Source: an uncultured Lachnospiraceae bacterium (GTDB lineage Bacteria > Bacillota > Clostridia > Lachnospirales > Lachnospiraceae). From it: DNA of 64,000 bases. Positions 1-8,528 of the stretch are shown here, piece after piece; position 1 is the stretch's first letter; the number at the start of each line of letters is the position of its first letter. The stretch lies in NCBI GenBank assembly GCA_910584205.1, contig CAJUAA010000006.1, positions 75,055 to 139,054 on the forward strand. Reading direction: 5' to 3'. Made by a program: the position numbers and the translations under genes. The notes under the pieces are model-generated. The model was not told the DNA's origin. It was given only the letters and a program-made list of their open reading frames with translations, and made no database searches.

Positions 1-405
1 GTACTGATCAACAGCAAAATATATACGATCAGCGGCTATGAAAGCACGGCATATCTGCACAAAGTCGCATCCTTCCTCAATGAACTGGAGGAAGACATTT
101 CCAAAATGGAGAATTATAACCTGCTCTCTGTGGATGAGAAGCATCTGCTGAAGAACATGAATCTTGCGGACGTCTATTTTAAGGCAAAGGACGCCAAAGA
201 GGAACTGGAGCGTCAGGCGGAAAAGAAGGACAAGGAGATCTACAGCCTGAAGCATGATCTGATCGATGCCAGGATGGAGAAGGATCAGCTCCTGCAGGAG
301 ATGGAGGAGCTGAAGGCGAAGCTTCTGGAGGAACAGAAGCGCCAGAGCCGCCTGGCGAAATCCGCGTCCGTCCGGAAGATCCAGAAGCCGGAGCAAAAGC
401 TGTAG
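1..405 (+). CDS. zapA: Cell division protein ZapA (5' end outside window)
   Basis: The reading frame is open from base 1, so the start lies upstream of the window. The visible N-terminal part (VLINSKIYTISGYES) followed by YLHKVASFLNELEE matches the globular dimerisation domain of ZapA. This is followed by a long charged coiled coil (about residues 55-115 of the visible part) ending in a basic tail. ZapA binds FtsZ polymers at midcell and bundles them. In the family the globular head mediates dimers and the coiled coil tetramers. The extended charged helix is longer than in short ZapA proteins, which is common in Clostridia. The U32 peptidase gene follows 167 bases downstream. Confidence 0.85.
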   Translation, partial: VLINSKIYTISGYESTAYLHKVASFLNELEEDISKMENYNLLSVDEKHLLKNMNLADVYFKAKDAKEELERQAEKKDKEIYSLKHDLIDARMEKDQLLQEMEELKAKLLEEQKRQSRLAKSASVRKIQKPEQKL

Positions 406-572
406 GTTTGGGCGGGAATGGAATTGGAATTATATGGCTGCTGCAAAAGAAGTTCCTGTGAGGACGGGGGCCCTGTTTTGCGGCAGCTCCTTTTATATGG
501 GCGCCGCAGACGGGAAAAATTTCCCGTCCGGCTGAAGAATCCGGTTAAGAAAGGGAATACAGAGGAAAGAAT
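406..572. other. Intergenic leader with an inverted repeat
   Basis: This stretch carries no supported gene. A perfect inverted repeat lies at 509-528: GACGGGAAA, two bases, then TTTCCCGTC. No T run follows, so it is not a canonical intrinsic terminator. It may be a transcript-stabilising or regulatory hairpin between zapA and the U32 gene. An AGAGGA ribosome binding site at 561-566 sits 6 bases before the U32 start. Confidence 0.4.
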
Positions 573-2882
573 ATGGAGAGAAAGCTGGAGATACTGGCCC
601 CTGCGGGGTCGTTTGAGAGTCTGAAGGCAGCCGTGGCGGCGGGAGCGGATGCGGTCTACATGGGCGGCAGCCGTTTCGGCGCCAGGGCTTATGCGAAAAA
701 CCCGGAAGGGGACCTGCTTCTGGAGGCGATCGACTATGCCCATCTGTATGGGGTGAAGCTGTATCTGACAGTCAACACTCTTTTGAAGGAGCAGGAGCTC
801 TCGAAGGAGCTGTATGAGTATCTGCTGCCCTGTTATGAGCATGGGCTGGATGCGGTCATTGTACAGGATCTGGGGGTCGTGCAGGCGGTACGGGAGTGGT
901 TCCCAGGGCTTCCTGTGCATGCCAGTACCCAGATGACTCTCTGCGGGGCCGGAAGCGTGAAGCTTCTGAAGGAAGCCGGAGTGCGGCGCGTGGTGCTTTC
1001 CAGGGAACTGTCCCTTCCGGAGATTGCGAAGATCCATGAAGAGACCGGGATGGAGCTGGAATGTTTCGTGCACGGCGCGCTCTGCTATTCCTATTCCGGA
1101 CAGTGCCTGTTCAGCAGCATCCTGGGCGGCAGGAGCGGAAACAGAGGCCGGTGCGCCCAGCCCTGCCGTCTGGCGTACGATGCGGGGTCGGCTGTCAAAC
1201 AGACGCTTTTGAGCCCCAAAGACATATGCGCCGTCGGCCTGATTCCCAAAATTGCGGAAGCGGGCGTCTATTCCCTGAAGATCGAGGGCAGGATGAAGAG
1301 GCCGGAATATACGGCGGGCGTGGTACGCATCTACCGGAAATACGCGGACCAGTATGAGCGGAACGGGGCAAAGGGGTATCGGGTGTCTGAAGCAGATCTG
1401 AAAGAACTGATGCTTCTGTTTAACCGGGACGGTTTTTCGGAAGGATATTATGAGCAGCACAACGGCAGGAACATGATGGCGCTCTCGGAGCGCAGGCCGT
1501 CAGACCGGGAGAAAAGAGAATACGAGGAGCTGATCCGGCGCCTCCGCGTTGAATACGTAGAGCGGGAGAAAAAGATACCGGTCAGGGGGCGCCTGTATGC
1601 AGAGGCAGGAAAACCCATGAAACTTACGCTTGAGGAAGCGGAAACGCCCATGAGGCCTGCACCTGGCGAGGCGGGAGAACCCATGAGGGCGGCATCCGGG
1701 GAAGCGGGAGAGCAGGGGCGGGCGGACGGCCTGGCCCTGACGGTGTACGGGGCGTGTCCGCAGGCGGCACAGAACCGCCCTGTGGAGGCGGAGCAGCTGG
1801 AAAAGCAGCTGAGAAAGACGGGAAATATGCCTTTTTTGTGGACAGAGCTGGAGATCCGGATGGACGGTTCGCTGTTCGTTCCGATTCAGGCGGTGAACAG
1901 CCTTCGGAGGGAAGCCTTTGACCGGATGAAAGAAGCACGCATCCGCGCGTGCTTCCGGACCGTCCTGCCCGCTTCGGAGGTCAGAGCCGCCGGCAGAAAA
2001 GATCCGGGAGAGCAGAGCCGGAGCGGTCCCGCGGCGCCGTCTTCCCGGGAAGACGAAGGGACAGGCCGTCCGGCTCTGCACGTCTCCGTGGAGACAGAAG
2101 AACAGCTTCTGGGGACGCTGGCCGCCTCGGAACGGCTGAAGAAGACAGAAGAGGCGCCCCTTACCGCGGTCTATGTGGACGCGGAAGGGATGGAGGAGTC
2201 TCTGGAGGGCGCGGTCAGCCGGATCCGCGGTTCGGGACTGGAGGCATATATTATGCTGCCCGCCGTCTTCCGCCGGAAGACAGAGGAGCGTTATGAAAAG
2301 AAAAAGGCTTACTGGGCGGCGCTCCCCGCAGACGGTTATGTGATCCGGAATCTGGAAGAATATGAGTATATACGGCGCATGGGATGGAAAAAGAAGCTGA
2401 TTCTGGATCACAACGTCTATACTTTTAATCATAAGAGCTGTTCGTACTGGCAGGAACAGGGCGTCCGGATGCAGACGAATCCGCTGGAACTGAACAGCCG
2501 GGAGATTCAGGCGCTTTCGGTGGGAGAACGCATCCAGGTGATCTATGGAAGGTATCCCATGATGGTCACGGCCGGGTGCCTCCGCAGGACGCTTCGCCGG
2601 TGCCGGCACCAATCGGGGATCCTGTTTCTGAAAGACCGGTACCGCAAGGAGTTTCCGGTGAAAAATTACTGCCGGGACTGTTACAATATCATCTACAACA
2701 GCCAGCCGCTCTGCCTGCTGGATCAGACGGAGGCGCTGGAGCCACTGAAGGCGACGGCATACCGCATCATGCTGACCACGGAGAGCGGGCGGGAAACCGT
2801 GCAGGTTCTGGAGTGCTGGATGGAACACAGAAAACCTCCGACGGATTTTACGAGAGGACATTTTAAACGGGGCGTAGAATAA
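573..2882 (+). CDS. U32 family peptidase / RlhA-like protein
   Basis: The 769-residue protein opens with EILAPAGSFESLKAAV, the hallmark start of the U32 family, and holds the cysteine-rich segment CAQPCRL and the KIEGRMKRPEY motif. The length and extra C-terminal region fit the U32 plus DUF3656 architecture seen in E. coli RlhA, which is needed for hydroxylation of a 23S rRNA cytidine; other U32 proteins are called collagenase-like peptidases. The region around residues 345-385 contains a low-complexity insert with repeated EAGEPMR-like units. Start at ATG 573 is set by AGAGGA six bases upstream. The FtsW-like gene begins two bases after the stop, so the two are probably co-transcribed. The exact substrate cannot be told from sequence. 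Confidence 0.85.
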   Translation: MERKLEILAPAGSFESLKAAVAAGADAVYMGGSRFGARAYAKNPEGDLLLEAIDYAHLYGVKLYLTVNTLLKEQELSKELYEYLLPCYEHGLDAVIVQDLGVVQAVREWFPGLPVHASTQMTLCGAGSVKLLKEAGVRRVVLSRELSLPEIAKIHEETGMELECFVHGALCYSYSGQCLFSSILGGRSGNRGRCAQPCRLAYDAGSAVKQTLLSPKDICAVGLIPKIAEAGVYSLKIEGRMKRPEYTAGVVRIYRKYADQYERNGAKGYRVSEADLKELMLLFNRDGFSEGYYEQHNGRNMMALSERRPSDREKREYEELIRRLRVEYVEREKKIPVRGRLYAEAGKPMKLTLEEAETPMRPAPGEAGEPMRAASGEAGEQGRADGLALTVYGACPQAAQNRPVEAEQLEKQLRKTGNMPFLWTELEIRMDGSLFVPIQAVNSLRREAFDRMKEARIRACFRTVLPASEVRAAGRKDPGEQSRSGPAAPSSREDEGTGRPALHVSVETEEQLLGTLAASERLKKTEEAPLTAVYVDAEGMEESLEGAVSRIRGSGLEAYIMLPAVFRRKTEERYEKKKAYWAALPADGYVIRNLEEYEYIRRMGWKKKLILDHNVYTFNHKSCSYWQEQGVRMQTNPLELNSREIQALSVGERIQVIYGRYPMMVTAGCLRRTLRRCRHQSGILFLKDRYRKEFPVKNYCRDCYNIIYNSQPLCLLDQTEALEPLKATAYRIMLTTESGRETVQVLECWMEHRKPPTDFTRGHFKRGVE

Positions 2883-2883
2883 T

Positions 2884-4260
2884 ATGGTAAATGTAGTAAC
2901 CGGATTATCCAGATATGCCATGGCGCTGCTTATGGCGTTCTATACACTGTCCGGATTCCAGATGGTGCAAAAGCAGGAGGAGGAAAAACGGGCTGCCCTG
3001 TGGCAGCAGGCGTTTCTTCTGTTTTCGCTGCTCCTGATGGGGGATCTGATCCTGTATCTGAATACGGGGAATGAGAAAGTCCTCTATTTCTGCGGCGCGC
3101 AGGTGATCCTGTATCTGGGATTTCTGATCCTGCAGCGTGTGATCTACCCGGGAGCGGACCGCCTGCTGAACCACAATCTTCTGCTTCTTCTGAGCGTGGG
3201 GCTTCTGATGCTGGCCCGCCTGTCCTTTGACAAGGCCGAGAGGCAGCTGGAGCTGGCGGTGCTGGCTGCGGGCCTCACGTTCCTGATTCCGTGGGTCATC
3301 CGCCGGTCGGGAAGGTTAAGAGGCTATTACTGGTGGTACGGGGCGGCTGGCCTGGGGCTTCTGACGGCGGTACTGATCGCGGGCAGCTTAAGCTTTGGGG
3401 CAAAGCTTGCCATCACCATACACGGAATCACCTTCCAGCCCTCGGAGTTTGTGAAAATCCTGTTCGTCTTTTTCGCGGCGGGGATGCTCTATGAGCGGCA
3501 GGATTTCCGGCGGGTGGTGATCACGACCTGCGCGGCGGCGGCTCATGTGCTGGTGCTGGTCCTGTCCAAAGACCTGGGCGGGGCGCTGATCTTCTTTGTC
3601 ACGTATCTGGTCATGCTCTATCTTGCCACCAGGCAGCCCTTTTATTTCCTGGCGGGGCTTCTGGCGGGAAGCGCGGCGGCGTGGACGGCATGGAAGCTGT
3701 TTTCCCACGTGCAGACCCGGGTGCAGGCGTGGAGCGATCCCTTTTCCGTGATCGAGCACGGAGGCTATCAGGTGACCCAGTCGCTGTTCGCCATCGGGAC
3801 CGGAAGCTGGTTCGGACTGGGACTGGGGCAGGGTATGCCCTATAAGATTCCGGTGGTGGAGGAGGATTTTATCTTTGCAGCCGTGGCAGAGGAGCTTGGA
3901 ATCCTGTTTGCGGTGTTCCTGATCTTTGTGTACCTCTGCAGTTTCTATATGGTATTTAATATTGCCATGTGCCTGAAGGACGCCTACTACAGGCTGGTGG
4001 CGGCGGGCCTTGGGACGCTGTTCATCTTCCAGGCGTTTCTTTCCATAGGCGGAGTCATCAAATTCATCCCGTCCACCGGAGTGACCCTTCCGTTCATCAG
4101 TTATGGGGGAAGTTCTCTGCTCAGCATGTTCGCCATATGGGCGATCGTACAGGGGATGTATCTGAAGCGCAGTGATGAGGTGGCAGAATATGAAAAAGAT
4201 ACAAAAAAGGAAAAAAATAAAAAAGCAAAAAAGCCGGTCAAAAAGAGTAAACAGCCGTGA
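2884..4260 (+). CDS. FtsW/RodA/SpoVE family peptidoglycan polymerase
   Basis: This 458-residue polytopic membrane protein belongs to the SEDS family of lipid II polymerases. Family-type motifs include the FQPSEFVKI loop, SKDLGGALIFF and, near the end, the conserved GVTLPFISYGGSS segment. The first 180 residues hold extra membrane helices and the tail is strongly lysine-rich. It overlaps the start of the penicillin-binding protein gene that follows, the usual pairing of a SEDS glycosyltransferase with its class B transpeptidase. Whether it serves division, elongation or spore cortex synthesis cannot be decided. The start ATG at 2884 lies just after the U32 stop, and its ribosome binding site is poor. 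Confidence 0.85.
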   Translation: MVNVVTGLSRYAMALLMAFYTLSGFQMVQKQEEEKRAALWQQAFLLFSLLLMGDLILYLNTGNEKVLYFCGAQVILYLGFLILQRVIYPGADRLLNHNLLLLLSVGLLMLARLSFDKAERQLELAVLAAGLTFLIPWVIRRSGRLRGYYWWYGAAGLGLLTAVLIAGSLSFGAKLAITIHGITFQPSEFVKILFVFFAAGMLYERQDFRRVVITTCAAAAHVLVLVLSKDLGGALIFFVTYLVMLYLATRQPFYFLAGLLAGSAAAWTAWKLFSHVQTRVQAWSDPFSVIEHGGYQVTQSLFAIGTGSWFGLGLGQGMPYKIPVVEEDFIFAAVAEELGILFAVFLIFVYLCSFYMVFNIAMCLKDAYYRLVAAGLGTLFIFQAFLSIGGVIKFIPSTGVTLPFISYGGSSLLSMFAIWAIVQGMYLKRSDEVAEYEKDTKKEKNKKAKKPVKKSKQP

Positions 4261-5653
4261 GTACAGCAATATCCTGCTGATTTTCACGGGGATCTTTGTG
4301 CTGATGGCCGGATATCTGGCGTATTTTCAGGTGGTCAGGAGCAGGGAGACCATCAACAATCCGTACAACGCCCGGCTGGAGACCTTTGAGAAACGGGTGA
4401 TCCGCGGAAACATTCTGGCGCAGGACGGGCAGCTTCTGGCCTGCACCAGAGTGGGGGAAGACGGGGAGGAGACCAGAGTCTATCCCTTTGGCTGTACCTT
4501 CTCGCATGTACTTGGATACTCCGGATACGGACGGACCGGGATCGAGGAGCTGGGAAATTTCCAGCTGGTGACGTCCAACGCCTATTTTGTGGAGAAATTC
4601 CTCAACGAACTGAAGGAACAGAAGAATATCGGCGACACGCTGGTGACCACGCTGGACGTGGACCTTCAGACGGCGGCGCACGACGCGCTGGGGGACCAGA
4701 AAGGGGCGGTGGTGGTGCTGGAGCCCGCCACCGGCAATGTGCGGGCGCTGGTGTCGAAGCCGGATTACGACCCGGGGCAGGTGGCGTCCCGGTGGGATGA
4801 GCTGAGCAGCTCGGGGGACAGCGTGCTGCTGAACCGCGCCATGCAGGGGCTCTATCCGCCAGGCTCCACCTTTAAGACGATTACGCTTCTGGAATATATG
4901 AGAGAACACCAGTTCGACATGGACGACTATACCTTTCTCTGTGAGGGAAAGGTGTCGGTGGGCAATTCCTCCATCAGCTGCTACCATGGAAACCGGCACG
5001 GAGAGCTGGATCTGAAGGCTGCGTTTGCCAAATCCTGCAACAGCGCGTTCGCGGACATGGGGCGGTCGTTCAACGTTCCCTCGTTCCGGAATCTGACAAA
5101 GCAGCTGCTGTTTGACTCGGAGCTTCCGCTGGCATTTCCCTACAGCAAAAGCTCTTTCCGCCTGCAGCCCTCAGACCCGGAAGCGCTGCATATGATGACG
5201 GCCATCGGCCAGGGGGATACGCTGGTGACGCCCATGCATATGGCCATGCTCATGTCGGCCGTCGCCAATGACGGAGTGCTGATGACGCCCCGGTTTCTGG
5301 ACCGGACGGAGAGCTATACAGGAGCGGTGATAGTGGAGAAGTATCCGTCCACTGTGTACGGGGCACTGATGACCCCGGAAGAGGCAAAGCTTCTGCAGGA
5401 ATATCTCAGAGGAGTCGTGGAAGAGGGAACGGCGTCCAGACTCCAGAGCGACCGGTATCTGGCGGCGGGCAAGACCGGAACCGCCGAGTACAGCAGCGAC
5501 AAGAACAAAAGCCACGCCTGGTTTACCGGTTATGTATCCGGTGAGAAGCCGGACTTAGCGGTCTGCGTCCTCGTGGAAGGCGCAGGCTCCGGCAGCGAGT
5601 ACGCGGTGCCGGTGGCGAAACGGATCTTTGACGCGTATTACGAGGAAGAATAG
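4190..5653 (+). CDS. Class B penicillin-binding protein (transpeptidase)
   Basis: The 487-residue protein has a lysine/arginine-rich cytoplasmic tail, one membrane helix (about residues 30-47) and a transpeptidase domain with all three catalytic motifs: STFK (Ser about 226), SCN (about 282) and KTG (about 428, in KTGTAE). It cross-links peptidoglycan outside the membrane and is expected to partner the SEDS protein encoded just upstream. Start ATG 4190 is preferred over GTG 4172 and ATG 4175 because GAGGTGG at 4177-4183 sits six bases before it and would lie inside the coding region for the earlier starts. It overlaps the upstream gene by 71 bases. The dimerisation domain is short compared with PBP2 or FtsI. 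Confidence 0.88.
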   Translation: MKKIQKRKKIKKQKSRSKRVNSREYSNILLIFTGIFVLMAGYLAYFQVVRSRETINNPYNARLETFEKRVIRGNILAQDGQLLACTRVGEDGEETRVYPFGCTFSHVLGYSGYGRTGIEELGNFQLVTSNAYFVEKFLNELKEQKNIGDTLVTTLDVDLQTAAHDALGDQKGAVVVLEPATGNVRALVSKPDYDPGQVASRWDELSSSGDSVLLNRAMQGLYPPGSTFKTITLLEYMREHQFDMDDYTFLCEGKVSVGNSSISCYHGNRHGELDLKAAFAKSCNSAFADMGRSFNVPSFRNLTKQLLFDSELPLAFPYSKSSFRLQPSDPEALHMMTAIGQGDTLVTPMHMAMLMSAVANDGVLMTPRFLDRTESYTGAVIVEKYPSTVYGALMTPEEAKLLQEYLRGVVEEGTASRLQSDRYLAAGKTGTAEYSSDKNKSHAWFTGYVSGEKPDLAVCVLVEGAGSGSEYAVPVAKRIFDAYYEEE

Positions 5654-5681
5654 TACGGGCAGAAAACGTGAAAAATAAAGG

Positions 5682-5719
5682 AAAAAAGGCACTCTACTTT
5701 GCGTAGATTGCCTTTTTTG
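5682..5719 (+). terminator. Intrinsic terminator after the PBP gene
   Basis: A6 plus GGCA (5682-5691) pairs with TGCC plus T6 (5709-5718). An inner stem TCTAC/GTAGA closes a 5-base loop. The hairpin ends in a T run 30 bases after the PBP stop codon. Its 3' arm overlaps the -35 box of the next promoter. Confidence 0.8.
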
Positions 5720-5737
5720 CCGTATCTGTGCTACAAT
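5708..5737 (+). promoter_or_regulatory. Promoter of the XRE-FtsX ABC operon
   Basis: A -35 box TTGCCT at 5708-5713 and a -10 box TACAAT at 5732-5737 are 18 bases apart. A TG at 5729-5730 gives an extended -10 element. Predicted transcription starts near 5744, about 215 bases before the start codon, so the leader RNA includes the nested hairpin at 5760-5901. Confidence 0.55.
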
Positions 5738-5759
5738 CCGGACATGAAAGATCTGCGGG

Positions 5760-5901
5760 GCGGCGCCGGTTCCTGTGGATTCAGCTCCTGCCTGCAGGTT
5801 CCGGTACCTGCGTCTGCCGGATCACAATGCAGGGCATTGTGTCCCAACACCGGCGGCAGGTAACGGGTCGACGGGATTGAACCCACAGGAACCGGCACCG
5901 G
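5760..5901 (+). repeat. Nested inverted-repeat leader structure
   Basis: The outer arms 5766-5783 and 5878-5895 match at 17 of 18 positions as reverse complements and continue imperfectly outward. Inside, TACCTG...TGCCGG (5805-5820) pairs with CCGGCGGCAGGTA (5850-5862). At the core a perfect 7-base stem CACAATG/CATTGTG (5823-5829 and 5835-5841) closes a 5-base loop. There is no T run after it, so it is not an intrinsic terminator. It lies between the predicted promoter and the ribosome binding site of the XRE-FtsX gene. It could be a cis-regulatory RNA or a miniature mobile palindrome; the sequence alone does not decide. Confidence 0.55.
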
Positions 5902-5957
5902 AAAACAGAGGAAAAGTTACATCGTCTGCGGCGGATGCAGATCAGGGGGAAACGTAT

Positions 5958-7691
5958 ATGGACAATGTCATATTTGGTAAATTCGTACGGGAATCCAGAA
6001 AGGAAAAGGGACTGACTCAGAAACAGCTGGCGGATCTGCTCCATGTGTCAGATAAGACCGTCTCCAAATGGGAGAACGGCGTCGGATTTCCGGATATCAA
6101 GCTTCTGGAGCCGCTGGCCTCCGCCCTGGGCGTGAGCCTGCTGGAGTTGATGCAAAGCGAGCGGGTCAGCGAGGCGAAGGTGGATCGGTCGGACGCGGAG
6201 CAGGCGGTGGCAGAGACCATCTCCCGGTCGGAGCAGGCGGAGGAGAGAAAGCGGCTCATGTGGAAGGTCAAGCTTCTGCTTGGCGCCTGCGCGTGCGGGA
6301 CCCTGTATCTGGTATGGATCGGAATCCGTTATCTGTATGATGGAGGTGAGAAAATGCGGGTAAATGAAAGCGCGTGGTACGGCAATCCGGTGACGTTCTA
6401 CGTATGGGCGGGCCTGCTGGTGATCCTGTGCGGAGCGGCAGCCGTCTATATCCTGTGGAAGGATGAACAGCTGAATGAAGTGAAGATCGGGCGGCATAAG
6501 ATCAAAGGCGCTCTGACGATCCTGATGGATATGCTGGTGGTCCTGCTGCTGCATACCTATCTGTCAGGCATCGCCAATAATCAGGAGCAGCTGGCGCGGC
6601 TTCCCGAGCTGCTTCCCATCCAGGGATTTCTAAGCACTTCGGACGGCAGCAGGCAGGCCGGGCTCTTCATCCGGGAGGAAGTGGTGGATGGCCTTCGGAA
6701 TTCCGGGCACGTGAAGGACCTGAAGCTGACCGTGCGGATGGAAGCGGAATCGGGGGCGCTTTCTTCCGGAGGAGAGAAGAAAACGGAGTTGTATCTGGAG
6801 GGAGTCAACTGCCTGGAAGCGCTGGGGGACATCAAGGAGACGGACATTGTCTGGAACAAAGGGGAGGACGGGACCTTTCTTCAGGGCGCGGAGGCAAAAT
6901 GCATCGTGTCCCAGGAGCTGTTTGAACAGAACGGCTGGAAGCTGGGGGAGCAGATTACGCTGGGCCAGTATTATTACGTGCGGGAGGATGAACGGTATAT
7001 GTGGACGCAGCTTCAGCCTCTGGAGACGGCGGTTTATGAGATTGCCGGGTATGCGGATCTGCAGCAGACAAAGCTGGACACCTTTATGGTATTTCCGGAT
7101 GTGGTACTTCCTTTTGAGACGGTCCGGGATGCGTTCCACAGGCTGGAGATCCCGTTTTTCGCGGACTCGGCGTCCTTCCATGTGGCGGATTCGCTGGAGC
7201 TTAATGAGTTTAAACAGGAGATGAGGGATCTGTCGCTGCGGGGAGCGTCGCCGTTTACGCAGGATTATTCTCTGAACGGCGACGCCCTGAATCTGAATGA
7301 TGTGGTGTTCATCAACGCGGCGACCTATCTGCGCAGGGTGATTGATGTGGTGCGGGCATTTTTCCCGTTTGTATTGATTCTGATCGTCTGCGTGGGTTAT
7401 CTGGTGACCCTGCTCCTGCTCCAGAGCCGGAGGAACGAGATGGCGCTCCTTCGTTCCCTGGGCCTCGGAAAGTGGAAATGTTTCCGGATCTTCTTTACCG
7501 AGCAGCTGATCCTGGTGGTTACAGGGATTGTGGCCGGGAGCGTGCTCTCTGTGCTGCTTCAGGGAAATTACGGAGGAAGTTCGGTGCTGACCGGCTGTCT
7601 GGTAGGTGTTTTCTATATGCTGGGCAACAGCCTGGCGCTTTGGAAGCTGATGCAGGTCAGCGTGATGGAAGCGCTGTTTCAGGCAGAGTGA
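5958..7691 (+). CDS. XRE DNA-binding domain fused to FtsX-type ABC permease
   Basis: The 577-residue protein begins with a complete XRE-type helix-turn-helix (about residues 6-61, motif LTQKQLADLLHVSDKTVSKW). After a polar linker come two membrane helices (about 102-124 and 146-167). A full FtsX/MacB-like permease follows: a helix (184-205), a large extracytoplasmic domain (about 206-463) and three C-terminal helices with the LLRSLGL coupling motif. The start at ATG 5958 follows GGGGGA at 5945-5950; the frame is open further upstream but has no other credible start. The downstream ATPase and second permease complete an ABC transporter. The DNA-binding head suggests that the permease itself acts as a membrane-held regulator. 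This role is inference; the fusion is read in one uninterrupted frame. Confidence 0.85.
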   Translation: MDNVIFGKFVRESRKEKGLTQKQLADLLHVSDKTVSKWENGVGFPDIKLLEPLASALGVSLLELMQSERVSEAKVDRSDAEQAVAETISRSEQAEERKRLMWKVKLLLGACACGTLYLVWIGIRYLYDGGEKMRVNESAWYGNPVTFYVWAGLLVILCGAAAVYILWKDEQLNEVKIGRHKIKGALTILMDMLVVLLLHTYLSGIANNQEQLARLPELLPIQGFLSTSDGSRQAGLFIREEVVDGLRNSGHVKDLKLTVRMEAESGALSSGGEKKTELYLEGVNCLEALGDIKETDIVWNKGEDGTFLQGAEAKCIVSQELFEQNGWKLGEQITLGQYYYVREDERYMWTQLQPLETAVYEIAGYADLQQTKLDTFMVFPDVVLPFETVRDAFHRLEIPFFADSASFHVADSLELNEFKQEMRDLSLRGASPFTQDYSLNGDALNLNDVVFINAATYLRRVIDVVRAFFPFVLILIVCVGYLVTLLLLQSRRNEMALLRSLGLGKWKCFRIFFTEQLILVVTGIVAGSVLSVLLQGNYGGSSVLTGCLVGVFYMLGNSLALWKLMQVSVMEALFQAE

Positions 7692-7789
7692 CATCCATGC
7701 GGAGCCGGGCAGGGAAAGAAGGTTTCCGAGAGTCCCTGTACCCGGCTGCCCATGGTCAGGGAAAAACAGAAAGTTGGAGGGTTTCTTTT

Positions 7790-8461
7790 ATGGAAATTTT
7801 ACGTGCGGAACATGTATCTTACAGTTATCAGACCAAATACCAGAAAGTGGAGGCAGTGCGGGATGTGAGCTGCAGCTTTGAGCAGGGCGGGTTTTATGCC
7901 ATTGTGGGAGAGTCCGGGAGCGGCAAGAGTACGTTCCTGTCGCTGCTGGCGGGCCTGGATGTGCCTTCGGAGGGGACGATCTATGTACAGGGGCAGTCGC
8001 TGGGCAGTATGGACCGAGACGCCTACCGGCTCAACCAGGCGTCGGTGGTCTACCAGTCCTTTCATCTCTTTCCGCTTCTGACGGCGCAGGAGAACGTGAT
8101 GCTGCCCATGGAATTTAAAAAAGTGAAAAAAAGGGAAGCGGCAGAACGGGCAAAGCGGCTTCTGGAACGGGTGGGGCTGGAACCGAGGATTTTAAAGCAG
8201 TTTCCGAAGATGATGAGCGGCGGAGAGCAGCAGCGGGTAGCCATCGCCCGGGCGGTGGCGGCAGGCGGGGAGATCATCCTGGCCGACGAACCAACCGGCA
8301 ATCTGGATTCGGAAAACGAGAAGAAGATCGTGGCGCTTTTAAAGGATCTGGCCCATGAGGACAACTACACGGTCATTGTCATCACACACAATCCCAATGT
8401 GGCGGAGGAGACCGACCATGTGTTCCGGATGAAGGACGGAGAGCTTACACAGGTGCGCTGA
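7790..8461 (+). CDS. ABC transporter ATPase, MacB/LolD type
   Basis: This 223-residue nucleotide-binding protein has Walker A GESGSGKST, the Q-loop in VVYQSFHLFP, signature MSGGEQQR, Walker B IILADEPTGNLDS and the H-loop VITHN. These are typical of the LolD/MacB/FtsE group that drives FtsX-type permeases in export, peptide resistance or signalling. ATG 7790 is chosen because GGAGG at 7776-7780 precedes it by nine bases and homologous ATPases begin close to this point. It sits between two FtsX-type permease genes, the XRE fusion upstream and a second permease downstream, so one ATPase probably serves a heterodimeric pair. Confidence 0.92.
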   Translation: MEILRAEHVSYSYQTKYQKVEAVRDVSCSFEQGGFYAIVGESGSGKSTFLSLLAGLDVPSEGTIYVQGQSLGSMDRDAYRLNQASVVYQSFHLFPLLTAQENVMLPMEFKKVKKREAAERAKRLLERVGLEPRILKQFPKMMSGGEQQRVAIARAVAAGGEIILADEPTGNLDSENEKKIVALLKDLAHEDNYTVIVITHNPNVAEETDHVFRMKDGELTQVR

Positions 8462-8528
8462 GACAGCGGCGGGTGCAGCGGAGGCGTCCGCCTCTGTATG
8501 TGAAAAACAAGGACAGGAGATTGACAGG

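Noticed and set aside
418..624. Small open frame between zapA and the U32 gene
   Set aside because: Basic, compositionally odd protein with no ribosome site; it overlaps the true U32 start and an inverted repeat.
5861..5895. Possible tRNA remnant on the minus strand (GGGTTCAATCCC, T-arm-like)
   Set aside because: No matching acceptor, D-arm or anticodon stems around it; the sequence is explained as one arm of the long inverted repeat.
7472..7789. Longer start for the ABC ATPase
   Set aside because: The upstream part overlaps the permease gene and encodes no family sequence; GGAGG at 7776-7780 fixes the start at 7790.
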